Of a stretch of DNA of 64,000 nt, positions 35,264 through 44,800 are shown piece by piece; positions within the stretch are counted from its first letter, which is position 1; each line of letters opens with the position of its first letter. Position numbers and translations under genes: made by a program. This DNA comes from Pseudomonadota bacterium (lineage in GTDB: Bacteria > Myxococcota_A > Polyangia > Polyangiales > Polyangiaceae), in contig JAFAER010000021.1 of the NCBI GenBank assembly GCA_023423895.1, forward strand, positions 62,001 through 126,000. Direction: 5' to 3'. Under the pieces are notes generated by a model. The model was not told where the DNA came from, searched no databases, and saw only the letters and a program-made list of their open reading frames with translations.

Positions 35264-36016
35264 CTACCGGACGTCGGGATCGAGGCCGAAGGTGGCCCGC
35301 ATGGCGCGACTCGCTTCGGTGCGCTCCCCGCGTTCGTCGCGCATGACCACCTCGGTGTGATCGAGCGCGCCGCGTGAAGCGCGGGCGCACGTCCAGACGG
35401 AGAAGAGGGGCGATCGCCCGGCCCTCGGGACGATGTCGACGCGCCGTGCGGGCACGAGACCTGCGGCCGCCGCGCCGCGGACGACGCGTTCCGGGTGGCG
35501 GCCGTCGGCACATACGACGACGACGCCGTCGGGCGAGACGACGCGAGCCGCCGCCGCGAGGTAGTCCTCGACTCCGCCGCGTAGCTCGATGCGGGCCGCG
35601 GCCCGCTGCGGGTCGGGCGAGGGTGACGCGGTGCCGAGCGGAAGATACGGCGGCGTTCCGGTGACGACGGCGCACGACCCATGCGGCCAGTCGCGCGTCA
35701 CGTCACGCAGGTCGCCATGGAAGAGCGTCACGCGTCCGTCGAGCCCGTTCTCGTGCACGTTCCGTTTCGCCAGCTCGAAGCTGACGTCCTGCGCCTCGAT
35801 CCCGAACCCGCGCGCCGTCGGCAGTCGCCAAGCCACCATCAAGAGGACGGAGCCGATCCCGCAGCCGAGATCGAGGAAGCTGTCTGCGTCAGGCGCGGCG
35901 TGCACGGCTTCCCATGCCGTCGCGAGATCATCGACGGAGAAACGGTGCCCGCGCCGTCGCTGGATCAGCCGGAAGGACGCGGTCAAAGCATCGCTCGTGA
36001 GCTCGTCGGCGATCAT
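35264..36016 (-). CDS. TrmN6-like class I SAM-dependent methyltransferase
   Basis: I chose the ATG at 36016, which starts MIADELTSDALTASFRLIQ and lines up with the TrmN6 N-terminus (DAFLGGRLRxxQPRxGYRxGxD); the frame stays open to 36175. The 250-aa product has the SAM motif FLDLGCGIGS near 47-56 and acidic motif FGIEAQDVSF. The catalytic (N/D)PPY motif of N6-adenine methyltransferases reads TPPY at 121-124, so the usual Asn is replaced by Thr. Relatives methylate A37 of tRNA1(Val); activity of this protein on tRNA is uncertain for that reason. Confidence 0.72.
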   Translation of the reverse strand: MIADELTSDALTASFRLIQRRRGHRFSVDDLATAWEAVHAAPDADSFLDLGCGIGSVLLMVAWRLPTARGFGIEAQDVSFELAKRNVHENGLDGRVTLFHGDLRDVTRDWPHGSCAVVTGTPPYLPLGTASPSPDPQRAAARIELRGGVEDYLAAAARVVSPDGVVVVCADGRHPERVVRGAAAAGLVPARRVDIVPRAGRSPLFSVWTCARASRGALDHTEVVMRDERGERTEASRAMRATFGLDPDVR

Positions 36017-36167
36017 CGCTGCCGCGCCACCATACACGAGAGCGACTCGGCCCCGGAGCATGGGCGTTGCCACGCGCACGAGCTCTTCTCCTTCGGGAGC
36101 GCGCGCTCTCGCGTGAGCAAGTGGCCACGCGTGTCTTCGCTTGACTCGTCCGCGTACGGCGCTATGA

Positions 36168-36183
36168 ATAACCAATCGGTTAT
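36168..36183. promoter_or_regulatory. Palindromic ArsR operator
   Basis: ATAACC-AATC-GGTTAT has perfect 6-bp arms. It overlaps an upstream ATG (36164) and the first base of the preferred ArsR start at 36182. ArsR genes paired with SRPBCC genes commonly bind such AACC...GGTT sites to repress themselves. Confidence 0.65.
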
Positions 36184-36547
36184 GAACGTTCGTGCCTCAT
36201 CGGACCGCTTGGATGCCGTGTTTTCCGCGCTCGCAGACCCCACGCGGCGCGCGATCGTGGCGCGGCTCGCCAAGGGTGAAGCCACGGTGACGGAGCTCGG
36301 CGAGCCCTTTGCGATGAGCCAGCCGGCGATCTCGAAGCACCTCAAGGTGCTCGAACGCGCCGGGCTCATCACCACCACGCACGATGCGCAACGTCGGCCC
36401 CGCAAGTTGGCCGCCGAGCCCCTGGTGGAAGCGATGGACTGGATCGAACGCCACCGCGAGGTGTGGGAACGGAACTACCAGCGCCTCGACGCTCTGCTCG
36501 AAGAGCTCAAGACCAATGCCTCTGCGCACCAGCGCGAGAACGAATGA
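36182..36547 (+). CDS. ArsR-family transcriptional regulator (SRPBCC-linked type)
   Basis: The ATG at 36182 gives a 121-aa protein; ATG 36164 is an alternative but sits within the operator. The winged helix covers about 10-85: FSALADPTRRAIVARLAKG, VTELGEPFAMSQPAISKHLK, VLERAGLITTT. No metal-binding cysteines are present, which separates it from arsenic sensors. The tail (WIERHREVWERNYQRLDALLEEL) is typical of regulators adjacent to AHSA1/SRPBCC genes, one of which follows after 66 bases. Probably an autorepressor of this two-gene unit; the ligand is unknown. Confidence 0.9.
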   Translation: MNVRASSDRLDAVFSALADPTRRAIVARLAKGEATVTELGEPFAMSQPAISKHLKVLERAGLITTTHDAQRRPRKLAAEPLVEAMDWIERHREVWERNYQRLDALLEELKTNASAHQRENE

Positions 36548-36613
36548 TCTCCCGAGAGGACCTCGCTCGAACGTCGAGGGCGTCTCGTCAGAACAACGAA
36601 AGGAAACCAAAAC

Positions 36614-37114
36614 ATGCCCAAGCCCCTCGAAGTGACGTTGCCGAATGATCGCGAAGTCCGTGTCGTGCGCAGCTTCAATGCCCCGCGCGAGCTCGTCTGG
36701 GACGCGCACACCAAGCCCGAGCTGGTCCGGCGCTGGTCGCTCGGGCCCGACGGCTGGTCGATGATCGTCTGCGAGATGGACGTCCGCGTCGGCGGCGCGT
36801 TTCGCTGGCGATGGAAGAGCGACGCGGAAGGGACGCAGTTCGGCTTCTTCGGCAAGTTCATCGAGGTCACCAGGCCCGCGAAGCTCGTTCACGACGAAAA
36901 CTACGATCCGGGCGACATCGGCGGCCCGACGTCGAGCGAGCCGGCCATCATCACGAACGACTTCGAAGAGAAGGACGGCGTGACGACGATGGTCCTCACG
37001 ATGGTCTTCCCCTCGAAGGAAGCGCGCGACGGCGCGATGGCGAGCGGAATGACGGACGGCATGGAGATCGGCTACGCGCGCCTCGACGCCATGTTCGACG
37101 CGAAGGCCGTCTGA
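36614..37114 (+). CDS. SRPBCC (AHSA1-type) domain protein
   Basis: The 166-aa protein starts at an ATG behind AAAGGAAACC. It is one START-like AHSA1 domain: FNAPRELVWDAHTKPELVRRW near the N-terminus, MDVRVGGAFRWRW, then a C-terminal helix (GMTDGMEIGYARLDAMF). The fold binds hydrophobic small molecules in a deep cavity. Pairing with the upstream ArsR suggests that it senses or handles the same ligand. Confidence 0.92.
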   Translation: MPKPLEVTLPNDREVRVVRSFNAPRELVWDAHTKPELVRRWSLGPDGWSMIVCEMDVRVGGAFRWRWKSDAEGTQFGFFGKFIEVTRPAKLVHDENYDPGDIGGPTSSEPAIITNDFEEKDGVTTMVLTMVFPSKEARDGAMASGMTDGMEIGYARLDAMFDAKAV

Positions 37115-37122
37115 CGTACGAC

Positions 37123-37383
37123 TCAATACGGCGGTACCGAGGCGTGCGGCCGGATCTCGCCTTCGCGCCAGCAGTCGCGCACGGGATACGTGCAGACGTA
37201 CGTCGCCGTGCGGCCGCACCCGGTCACCTGCCAGCGGTACTCGTCGATGCGTGTGACGTTCGTTTGTTCGGCGGTGCAGCCGAGATCGCGGGCTACGCGA
37301 ATGCGCGGAGTGGAGCTCGCTGCGCACGCCGTCAGGGCGGCGAAAGGGAGCACGAGCGCCAGCAAACGAGAGGTCCATGTCAT
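37123..37383 (-). CDS. Small lipoprotein
   Basis: The 86-aa product has a signal peptide with lipobox LTAC (Cys20). The mature part contains four further cysteines (LGCTAEQ, VTGCGRTATYVCTYPVRDCWRE). The CxRxxxYxC pattern recurs in many small myxobacterial lipoproteins; function unknown. It converges on the SRPBCC gene with only 8 bases between stops. Confidence 0.75.
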   Translation of the reverse strand: MTWTSRLLALVLPFAALTACAASSTPRIRVARDLGCTAEQTNVTRIDEYRWQVTGCGRTATYVCTYPVRDCWREGEIRPHASVPPY

Positions 37384-37480
37384 GTCGTGATCCTCGAGTA
37401 GGTCGAACGCGCCACGTCACGTGGCGCGGCAATCGTGATCGTCAGGGCCACGTGATCGCGGCCGTGCAAAGGAGTGAAGG

Positions 37481-39277
37481 TCAGAAGCGCGTTCGATCCG
37501 CCTCCGCATCTCCCACGCGCCGCTTGCGGCGGCGGAGCGGGAGCAGCAACGCTGCGGCGAGGAGCGCGTAGCGGGAGACGGGGCTCGACTTCTTCTTCGT
37601 GGTCTTGGCGTGGGGCTTCGGCTTCTTCGATGCGGGACGGAGCTTCTTGTTCTCCGGGCTCATGTCGTCCGCCGTGTCCCACCCGTCGTCGCTGTCTTCG
37701 CTGTCCCATCCGTCGTCGCTGCCTCCGCTCGAGGAGCTCGACGAGCTCGAGGAGCCGCCCGAGCACGAGTCGGACGACGAAGACGACTCGTCGCTGGAGC
37801 ACGAATCGCCGGAGTCGCTGTCGTCCCATCCGCCGCTGTCGTCCGAGTCGTCCCAGCCCGAAGAAGAGCCATCGCCGCTGCAGCTCTCGCTCGAGGAGCC
37901 GTCGTCCTCCGGTGCGGGCTCGTCGTACGTGGTGCCACCGCCCGTCACGACGGTGCTCCCGCCGCAGCCATCGCTCGCAGGTACGTACTCGTCACCGCCG
38001 GAGCTCGAGCTGCTGCTGATCGGCGGCTGCGGCGGTGGTACGGGCGAAAGTCCTTCGCTCGCCGGCGGCGCAGTGCAGTGGTCGTCCTCGCCCGCGTGGA
38101 TCAGGGGCAGCTGGTGGCTCGCGCCCGGATCGAACTGCACCTCCAGGTCCGATCCTTGGGTTCCGGCCGGGATCCATCCAGCGAGACGCGTGACCACCGC
38201 CCTCGCCGGAGCGAGTCCCGCGAGCGCGAGCGCGAGATCGATGTCCGAGCTGCAGCGCAGCACTGTCGGATCGATCCCGCTGCTCGACGGGATGCACCCG
38301 GCGCTTCCGGGCACACGGGCAGCGGCGCCGGGCCCGCACGAGACCGCAACGGCTCCCTGGTGAGCGGACAGCGCCTGCGCCGCCGCCGGCGAACACGGCG
38401 GATCCGGGAGGTAGCCCGTGACCACCGACGCGATCGGGTGTGCGCCTCGAACGACCGGCGTCTCGTCGAAGATCGCAGTATGAGACGCCGATTCGCGGAG
38501 CCAGATGTCTCCACGCCCGCCACGGACGATCGCGCTACGCCACTCGTCATAGGTGCTCCCCTCGCGCCCCCAACGGAGCTCACTCGTGTCGATGTCACGC
38601 GTGCCGGGGACTCGAGCGACGCCCGCTCCGATCGCGAACACGGTGACGCGCGTGCTGGCGCCGCCGGCGAGGGCGAGCGGGAGGACGTTCCTTCCGTCGC
38701 CGCCGTCGTCGCTCACACGAAGCGTGGCCGAGGCCTGTGCGGCCGCGCCGGCCGGGAGCTCGACGGCCACGAGGTTCCATCCACGCGCGTAGAGCTCGGT
38801 GATCTTCGTGTCGACCGCCGAGCTCAGACGATGACCGCGCTCCGCGACGTGAGCGCGCGCGGCGTCCGCCGTCGGCTGCACGGAGACCGGACCTCCAACC
38901 GGGCCGGGACGAGCCGGCGTCCACGGAGCGGCCTTCTCCGGTGCATTCACCGGCAGAGGGCAGGCGGACGAGACGTTCGGCGGAAGGACGCGCGGCGCGG
39001 TCGCATCGTCGAGGGCGTCGAGCCACCGTCGCGGAGCCCAGTCGACGACCGCGCCCGGCCGGACGGGGACGAGCCACATCGCGGGTGTCCCGGACGGGAC
39101 GGTGATCTCGCTCCACCGCGTGCTTCCTGACGGCGAGACGGCCACCGCCATCCGCACATCGACGAACGCAGGGACCGGCGAATCGGCGAGGGGGAGGACT
39201 GCGCCTGCGGCATCGGTGGTGCCGGGCACGAGGAGGGCGCAGGCGAAGAGCGACGCGACGAGGAGAGGACGCATCAT
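37481..39277 (-). CDS. DUF2330-like secreted protein with Ser/Asp-rich stalk and C-terminal TM
   Basis: The 598-aa protein has an N-terminal signal peptide (MMRPLLVASLFACALLVPG). The domain at about 25-400 resembles DUF2330 surface proteins (SEITVPSGTPAMWLVPVRPGA, then ARGWNLVAVELPAGA). From about 440 to 560 is a highly acidic Ser/Gly/Asp-rich stretch, likely an extended stalk, followed by a Lys-rich segment and a short TM helix (YALLAAALLLPL) ending RRRKRR. This tripartite end (TM plus Arg cluster) is typical of surface-sorted myxobacterial proteins, although the sorting cysteine is not evident. Function unknown. Confidence 0.75.
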   Translation of the reverse strand: MMRPLLVASLFACALLVPGTTDAAGAVLPLADSPVPAFVDVRMAVAVSPSGSTRWSEITVPSGTPAMWLVPVRPGAVVDWAPRRWLDALDDATAPRVLPPNVSSACPLPVNAPEKAAPWTPARPGPVGGPVSVQPTADAARAHVAERGHRLSSAVDTKITELYARGWNLVAVELPAGAAAQASATLRVSDDGGDGRNVLPLALAGGASTRVTVFAIGAGVARVPGTRDIDTSELRWGREGSTYDEWRSAIVRGGRGDIWLRESASHTAIFDETPVVRGAHPIASVVTGYLPDPPCSPAAAQALSAHQGAVAVSCGPGAAARVPGSAGCIPSSSGIDPTVLRCSSDIDLALALAGLAPARAVVTRLAGWIPAGTQGSDLEVQFDPGASHQLPLIHAGEDDHCTAPPASEGLSPVPPPQPPISSSSSSGGDEYVPASDGCGGSTVVTGGGTTYDEPAPEDDGSSSESCSGDGSSSGWDDSDDSGGWDDSDSGDSCSSDESSSSSDSCSGGSSSSSSSSSGGSDDGWDSEDSDDGWDTADDMSPENKKLRPASKKPKPHAKTTKKKSSPVSRYALLAAALLLPLRRRKRRVGDAEADRTRF

Positions 39278-39457
39278 GCGGTTGGGCCGACGAACCCAAG
39301 CGCAAGCGACGTACCCGCTGAACGCAGCCTTATTTCACCGGCGCGCGGACGTCGTCCCGCAGCGGTTGGCGTTGCACCCGCGAACGCGCGTTTACAGTGT
39401 TCTCTCGCACCGCATGTACGCTCGGACGGCGCGACGCGGGGTCAGCCCCCACAAAAG

Positions 39458-39500
39458 CGATGCGCCCTGGGCTTGCCCGAAGGGGGCCCAGGGCGCATCG
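39458..39500 (-). terminator. Strong intrinsic terminator of the peroxiredoxin gene
   Basis: A perfect 15-bp stem, CGATGCGCCCTGGGC (39458-39472) and its complement (39486-39500), closes a 13-base loop. On the minus strand it is followed by CTTTTG, a short U-run, 29 bases after the peroxiredoxin stop. Confidence 0.85.
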
Positions 39501-39528
39501 GAAGGACGGACACGACTCGAGCTGCGGC

Positions 39529-40128
39529 TCAGAGGTCCTTCGCGTGCGAGGCGAGGTACTCGGCGACGCCGGACGGGTTCGCCTTCATGCCGGTCTTGCC
39601 CTTGTTCCAGCCGGCCGGGCAGACCTCTCCGTGCTCCTCGGTGAACTGGAGCGCGTCGACCATGCGCAGCATCTCGTCGATGTTGCGGCCGAGGGGCAGG
39701 TCGTTGACCACCTGGTGACGGACGACGCCGGCCTTGTCGATGAGGAACGAGCCGCGGAACGCAACACCGCCGTCCGACTCGACGTCGAACGCCTTGCAGA
39801 TCTCGTGCTTCACGTCGGCGACGAGCGGGTAGCCGACGGGGCCGATGCCGCCCTTGTCGACGGGCGTGTTCCGCCACGCGTTGTGCGTGAACGGCGAGTC
39901 GATCGACACGCCGATGACCGCCACGTTGCGCTTCTCGAACTCGGCGAGGCGATGATCGAACGCGATGAGCTCGGACGGGCACACGAACGTGAAGTCGAGC
40001 GGGTAGAAGAAGACCACCGCGTACTTGCCCTTGGTGTGCGCCGAGAGCTGAAGCGGCTTGATCTCGCCGTTGCCGTAGACGGCTTCAGCGGTGAAATCAG
40101 GAGCCTTCTTTCCAACGAGTACCGACAT
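39529..40128 (-). CDS. Typical 2-Cys peroxiredoxin (AhpC/Prx family)
   Basis: The ATG at 40128 follows a good GGAGG ribosome-binding site. The 199-aa enzyme has the peroxidatic Cys50 in FYPLDFTFVCPSE and the resolving Cys170 in GEVCPAGW, with the conserved catalytic Arg environment and the GGIGPVGYPLVAD loop. It reduces hydrogen peroxide and organic peroxides in the cytoplasm as a decamer or dimer, recycled by thioredoxin or AhpF-like reductases not encoded here. It appears to be monocistronic, ending at a strong terminator. Confidence 0.96.
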   Translation of the reverse strand: MSVLVGKKAPDFTAEAVYGNGEIKPLQLSAHTKGKYAVVFFYPLDFTFVCPSELIAFDHRLAEFEKRNVAVIGVSIDSPFTHNAWRNTPVDKGGIGPVGYPLVADVKHEICKAFDVESDGGVAFRGSFLIDKAGVVRHQVVNDLPLGRNIDEMLRMVDALQFTEEHGEVCPAGWNKGKTGMKANPSGVAEYLASHAKDL

Positions 40129-40254
40129 ATGTGTAACCTCCGGTACCCTTCGATGCCCCACCGGGCTTCAGGAGGCAAGCCTTGGGATCGAAACGGGGCC
40201 TGGAGGAGCGTCCGCGACGGGAGACACCGGCGGCGCAGGCTGCGCAGGCGCGCG

Positions 40255-40944
40255 TCAGGCGCGTTTGCGGGCGACCATGACCGCCATCGGGCCGACGCGC
40301 CATCGGACGTCGATCTCCGTGAAGCCTGCATCGCGCATCATGACGAGCTCCTCGTCGATGCCGTAGTAGCGATCCTCGACGGACCATTCGACGAACCGCT
40401 GGTACGCTCGCGCTTGCGAGTCGCCATTGCTGACCAGGTGGGCCGCCCAGCGGCGCCGAAGGGGCGCGGCGAGCGCCTCTGCCCCCGGCGTCATGGCGTC
40501 CGCGTTCACGAGGATACCTCCCGGGTCGAGCGACGTGAGGATGTTCCGGTAGACGTCGCGCTTGTCCCTCGGGTCGTGCACGTGGTGGAGCGACAGTGAC
40601 GCGACCGCCGCCTGGGCGCGCGGGAGCGGCTCGCGGAAGGAGCCGATCCTGAGCTCGACGCGAGCTCCGACGGGCGCGAGACGCGAGGCCGCCCGCTTCA
40701 GCATCTCGGCATCGGCATCGAGCGCGAGCATGTGCACGTTCGGGAGCGATCTCAGGATGCGCTCGGAGAGGGCGCCCGTTCCGGAGCCGAGATCGATCAC
40801 GCGCGCCGGGCCGTGCGGGAGGTGCTCGCGGAGGGCCTCGATCACCTCGTCGAGAAGAGCGTCGTATCCAGGTACGAACCTGCGGATCTCACGGTCGTAG
40901 TCGGCAGGCTGTACGGCGAGATGCCGTTCGACGGAGTGGCTCAT
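40255..40944 (-). CDS. Class I SAM-dependent methyltransferase
   Basis: The 229-aa protein has the Rossmann methyltransferase motifs VIDLGSGTGALSERIL (about 49-64), MLALDADAEML and the post-motif SLSLHHVHDPRDKRDVYRNI. The fold and LDPGGILVNADAM resemble small-molecule methyltransferases of the UbiE/Methyltransf_25 group. The substrate is not identifiable. It is upstream of, and co-directional with, the peroxiredoxin, with 126 bases between them. Confidence 0.85.
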   Translation of the reverse strand: MSHSVERHLAVQPADYDREIRRFVPGYDALLDEVIEALREHLPHGPARVIDLGSGTGALSERILRSLPNVHMLALDADAEMLKRAASRLAPVGARVELRIGSFREPLPRAQAAVASLSLHHVHDPRDKRDVYRNILTSLDPGGILVNADAMTPGAEALAAPLRRRWAAHLVSNGDSQARAYQRFVEWSVEDRYYGIDEELVMMRDAGFTEIDVRWRVGPMAVMVARKRA

Positions 40945-41343
40945 CAGTCGGCGCGACCCTATTTCTGATATCGAAGCGTTGATCCCCGCACCCGTGAGTG
41001 CGCGCCTTTTAGCACGACACTCGCACCTCGCGGTCGCGGTGAACGTTTCATCTCAGCCATACGAGCTCGGCCGCTCGCGCAGGTCGGGGCCGAACGCTTC
41101 GCGACCTTCCGGTTCGCCGTCGCGCAACCAACGCGCGCGAGCCGCTCGTTCACGGCCGCGGCGGGAGGCCTCGGCATGATGACGAAGCGATGTGAGTCGC
41201 GCAGGTTCGTTCCCTTCAGACGAACGTTCGCGCCGACTCGCCGGAGTGGACTTCCCGGAGCGTGCGGCGGCCGACGCGACGAGTGGCGGGTACGGCGACG
41301 CTCCGCGTCGCGCGTTGCTCGTCTTCGTCTTGGTCTCGCTGTT

Positions 41344-41397
41344 CGTCTTCGTCATCACTCCTCGTCTTCGTCATCACTCCTCGTCTTGCTCATCCTT
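41344..41397. repeat. 19-bp tandem repeat
   Basis: CGTCTTCGTCATCACTCCT occurs at 41344-41362 and 41363-41381, with a diverged third copy to 41397. Read on the minus strand, each unit contains GGAGTGATGACG, an SD-like element next to an ATG, but no gene is supported there. Confidence 0.85.
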
Positions 41398-41571
41398 CGC
41401 GAGACGGCGCTTCGTGCTCATCTGCCGCGCGACGGATCGATAGGCGCTCTGCCGGAGATGACGAGTGGACGACGATCGAGCGCGTCCGCCTCGTCGAAAT
41501 GGTCGCGTGTGCCGCTCGCACGGCTGAGGGCTGGTCGTCTCGGTTGAGCGTTCGCATTTCGCGCGGACACG

Positions 41572-41593
41572 TCGTTCGTCTTTTGACGAACGA
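41572..41593. other. Perfect 9-bp inverted repeat
   Basis: TCGTTCGTC-TTTT-GACGAACGA would form a stable hairpin about 300 bases ahead of the metzincin gene. It could be a regulator site or part of a repeated element, because similar CGTTCG/CGAACG pairs recur at 48.5-48.7 kb. Confidence 0.6.
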
Positions 41594-41895
41594 GGAACTC
41601 ATCGGCCCAGCGATCGATGATTCAGAGTCATTCCATGTTCATTGTTACCGGCGCGCCACTTGCTTCGGAGTCGCGGGCAGCGTGGGCATGGCAGAGCCCC
41701 TCGAAACGGCTCGGATCACTACCGACTCTTCGGTTGGCGTTCTGACTCTCACGCTCGAGCGTCGACGAGTTGCGGAACAACAGGCTTCGCCTAACGTGCG
41801 GGGCCCTCGCGGGCGAAGAGCCGCGAGCGATGACGGTGGACTGTCGTGATGCTGCTCTGCGATGCGCGCGGAGCTGTGATGAAGGGGCAATGACC

Positions 41896-44800
41896 ATGGG
41901 TGTTTGGAAGCTTCGTGCGAAGGCCGCCGCGTTCGGCGTGACCGCGCTCACCGTGCTCGGGGGCGCACAGGGCTGCGCCGAGGAGCGTGATCCCCTGAAT
42001 CACGTTCAAGCGAATGCCGTCCCGAAGTCGATCTTCCTGAAAGCGGACGGCCAAGGCCGCTTCCTCGATCTCAGCGATAGCTGGTACTTCCGCGCGACGA
42101 TCACGGACGTGCCGGCGTCGCAGGCGACGGCGTTCATCGGCGCTGCCGGCGACATGTACCGCATGAAGTGGCGAATCTCGCCCGACGGCAAGGAGCTGCA
42201 GGCGTACCGCGAGGATCCGGACATCCTCGAATCCGGCGATCCGCATGGCGGCGTCGTCGCGGCATTCCCGATCGAGAGCCACTTCGACATCCGGCGCGGC
42301 TACAACCCGAGCACGGGCGAAGAGACGAACGTCATCGAGGAGAACGACACCGATCGGCCCTGGGACAAGCGCGAGTACATGCGCGTCGACTGGGGCACGA
42401 ACAAGATCAGCCAGAAGGTGTTCGTCGCGCCGGGGTTCGAGGCGATCAGCGCTTCGACGAGCTTCGTCCAGGCGCACGACGATCCGGACCACCCGACCTT
42501 CGAGAAGGGCTACGTCGACATCACGGCGCGGTACACCGTCCGCCCCGACGTCGCGACCTGCTTCTACTACTACCGAGACATGGGCTGCGGCCCGGGCGAC
42601 ATCAGCGCGCGTCTCTCCTTCATGAAGGTGCCGGAGCGCGACTACGAGCCGCGCGAGTATCCGGATCGCCTCCCGCTCCTCGACGACGACGGCTCCCCGA
42701 TCCGCACGGTGAGCGGCAGCCCCGTCGGCCTCCCGATGATGGACGAGTTCGGCTTCTTCCGCACCGAGCGCGCGCAATACGACCAGCGCTACGGAACGCT
42801 CGAGAAGCGCTACCTCTATCGCGCGAACAACTGGAACCTCTGGCAGGAGTGGTTCGAGCGCGACGCAAACGGCAACATCCTCGAGCACGAGAACGGCACG
42901 AAGGTCGAGAAGCCGTACAAGGCCCGCAAGGTCCGCCCGATCGTCTATTTCCTCAACGCCGAGTGGCCGGACGCGATGAAGCCGATCGCGCAGCAGACGG
43001 CCGACGGCTGGAACGACGCCTTCAACGAGACCGTCGCGTCCCTCCGACTCCTCGAAGACCGCGAGCCCGGCTCGGCGCTCTCGCACGCGGAGCTCCGTGC
43101 CGAGGTCGACCGGATGAAGGCGGCCGGCGAGCGCTCCTTCGTTCTCTGCGCGAACAACCCGGTCAAGGAAGGCGATCACGAGGCGTGCGGCAAGCCCGGC
43201 ACCGTCGCGCGCCAGGGCGATCTCCGCTACTCGTTCATGTACTGGGTGTCGAAGCCGCAGCCTTCGGGCCCGCTCGGCTTCGGTCCGAGCTACGCCGATC
43301 CGATCACCGGCGAGATCTTCAGCGCGAGCGCCTACGTCTACGGCGCCGGGCTGGACACGTACGCGCAGAACGCCGTCGACATCGTCAACCTGCTCAACGG
43401 CAAGACGAAGGAGTTCGACTACGTCAACGGCGTCTCGACCGACGAATACGCCAAGCGGCTCGCGCGCGGAGAGGTCCCCGGCCCGCGCCAGAGCGCCGTT
43501 CCCGGCTTCAACGGCATCGCGCCGGGCGAAGCGGGCTTCGATCTGAAGACGGCGCAGAAGAACGTCGACCTCGGCATCAACCGCGCGCTCCTCAAGACGA
43601 TCGCCGAGAAGGGCGTGCCGCTCGCGACGGGTCCGTCCGGCGCCGATCGCCGCGCGATGATCAAGGGCACGCCGCTCGAGCGGAAGATCTTCGACAGCCC
43701 GGAGACGCACTTCCTCGCCGGCAAGACGCCGGAAGAGTCGCTGACCGACGACGACATGCAACGCATCTCCGAGGTCTTCGCCGCCCAGGACGTGGTGAAG
43801 CAGGAGAACGACCGCCAGCGCTTCCTCGGCGAGCACCACTGCTACCTCGATGCGGCGCTCGTCGACGACTCGATCGTCGGTCTCGCGAAGCAGATGGCCG
43901 CGAAGTACGCGTCGCTCGGCTCGCCCGCCGAGCAGGAGCAGGCGCAGCACGCGATGTGGAACGATCTCCGCGCGCGCATCCTGAGCGGTCTGCTCGAGCA
44001 CGAGGTCGGCCACACCGTCGGTCTCCGCCACAACTTCGAAGGTTCGAGCGACGCGCTCAACTTCTTCGACGAGTTCTGGGACCTGAAGCAGGAGAACCTC
44101 CAGTTCGGCGCTCCGATGACGGAGAACCAGAAGAACGCCGGCATGACGGAGCTCCAGTACTCGACGGTCATGGACTACGGCGCGCGCTTCAACGCCGACA
44201 TCCGCGGCCTCGGCAAGTACGACTACGCCGCGATTCGCTTCGGCTACGGCAACCTCGTCGAGACCTTCCCGAAGGCCGCGATCAAGGATCCGCTCTACAA
44301 CGCGGCGCCGAACAAGTTCGGCTCCGGCTTCTTCACCGGCTACAGCGCCGAGGTCCTCGACAACCTCAATCGCCAGTACCGGCACTACACGATGATCCCG
44401 AACGAGTTCAACGGGGGGATCAACGCGCTGAAGAAGGGCGCGCGTGAGATCCGTCCGTTCGCCGACGTCGTCGAGAACGCGCGTGTCGCGTACCTCCGCG
44501 CGAAGGGCAACACGAACTCGGTCAAGACCACGTCCGCGAACGGCGGATATGACGTCGTCCCGTACCGCTACTGCGGTGACGAGTTCGCCGGTAGCGCGAA
44601 CCGCCCGCTCTGCCAGCGGTGGGACCAGGGCATGGACTCCTTCGAGGTCGTGTCCGACGCGATGAGCCGGTACCGCCAGTACTACGTGTTCGATGCCTTC
44701 ACGCGTGGTCGCGCGAACGGTTTCAACATGATGAACGGGTACCTGTCGAAGATCGCGACCCGGTACTTCAGCCACGTCCACGCCCAGTACATCCACTGGC

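Larger units (their letters stand above)
40945..41895. other. Gene-poor spacer upstream of the first metzincin
   Basis: No convincing gene is seen in this 951-base stretch; the ORFs present lack ribosome-binding sites and family motifs. It contains a 19-bp tandem repeat (41344-41397), a 9-bp-stem hairpin (41572-41593), several CGTTCG/CGAACG inverted pairs and a weak sigma-54-like GG-N10-GC element at about 41650-41663. It may carry a long 5' leader or promoter for the downstream metalloprotease. Confidence 0.6.

Noticed and set aside
41053..41358. Minus-strand open frame of 101 codons over the 19-bp repeats
   Set aside because: Its SD-like and ATG elements come from the repeat unit itself, and the product is Arg/Ser/Thr-rich low complexity with no homology that I recognise.
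41791..44796. Minus-strand open frame of about 1000 codons opposite metzincin copy 1
   Set aside because: It is antisense to conserved zinc-protease coding sequence and has no recognisable domain.
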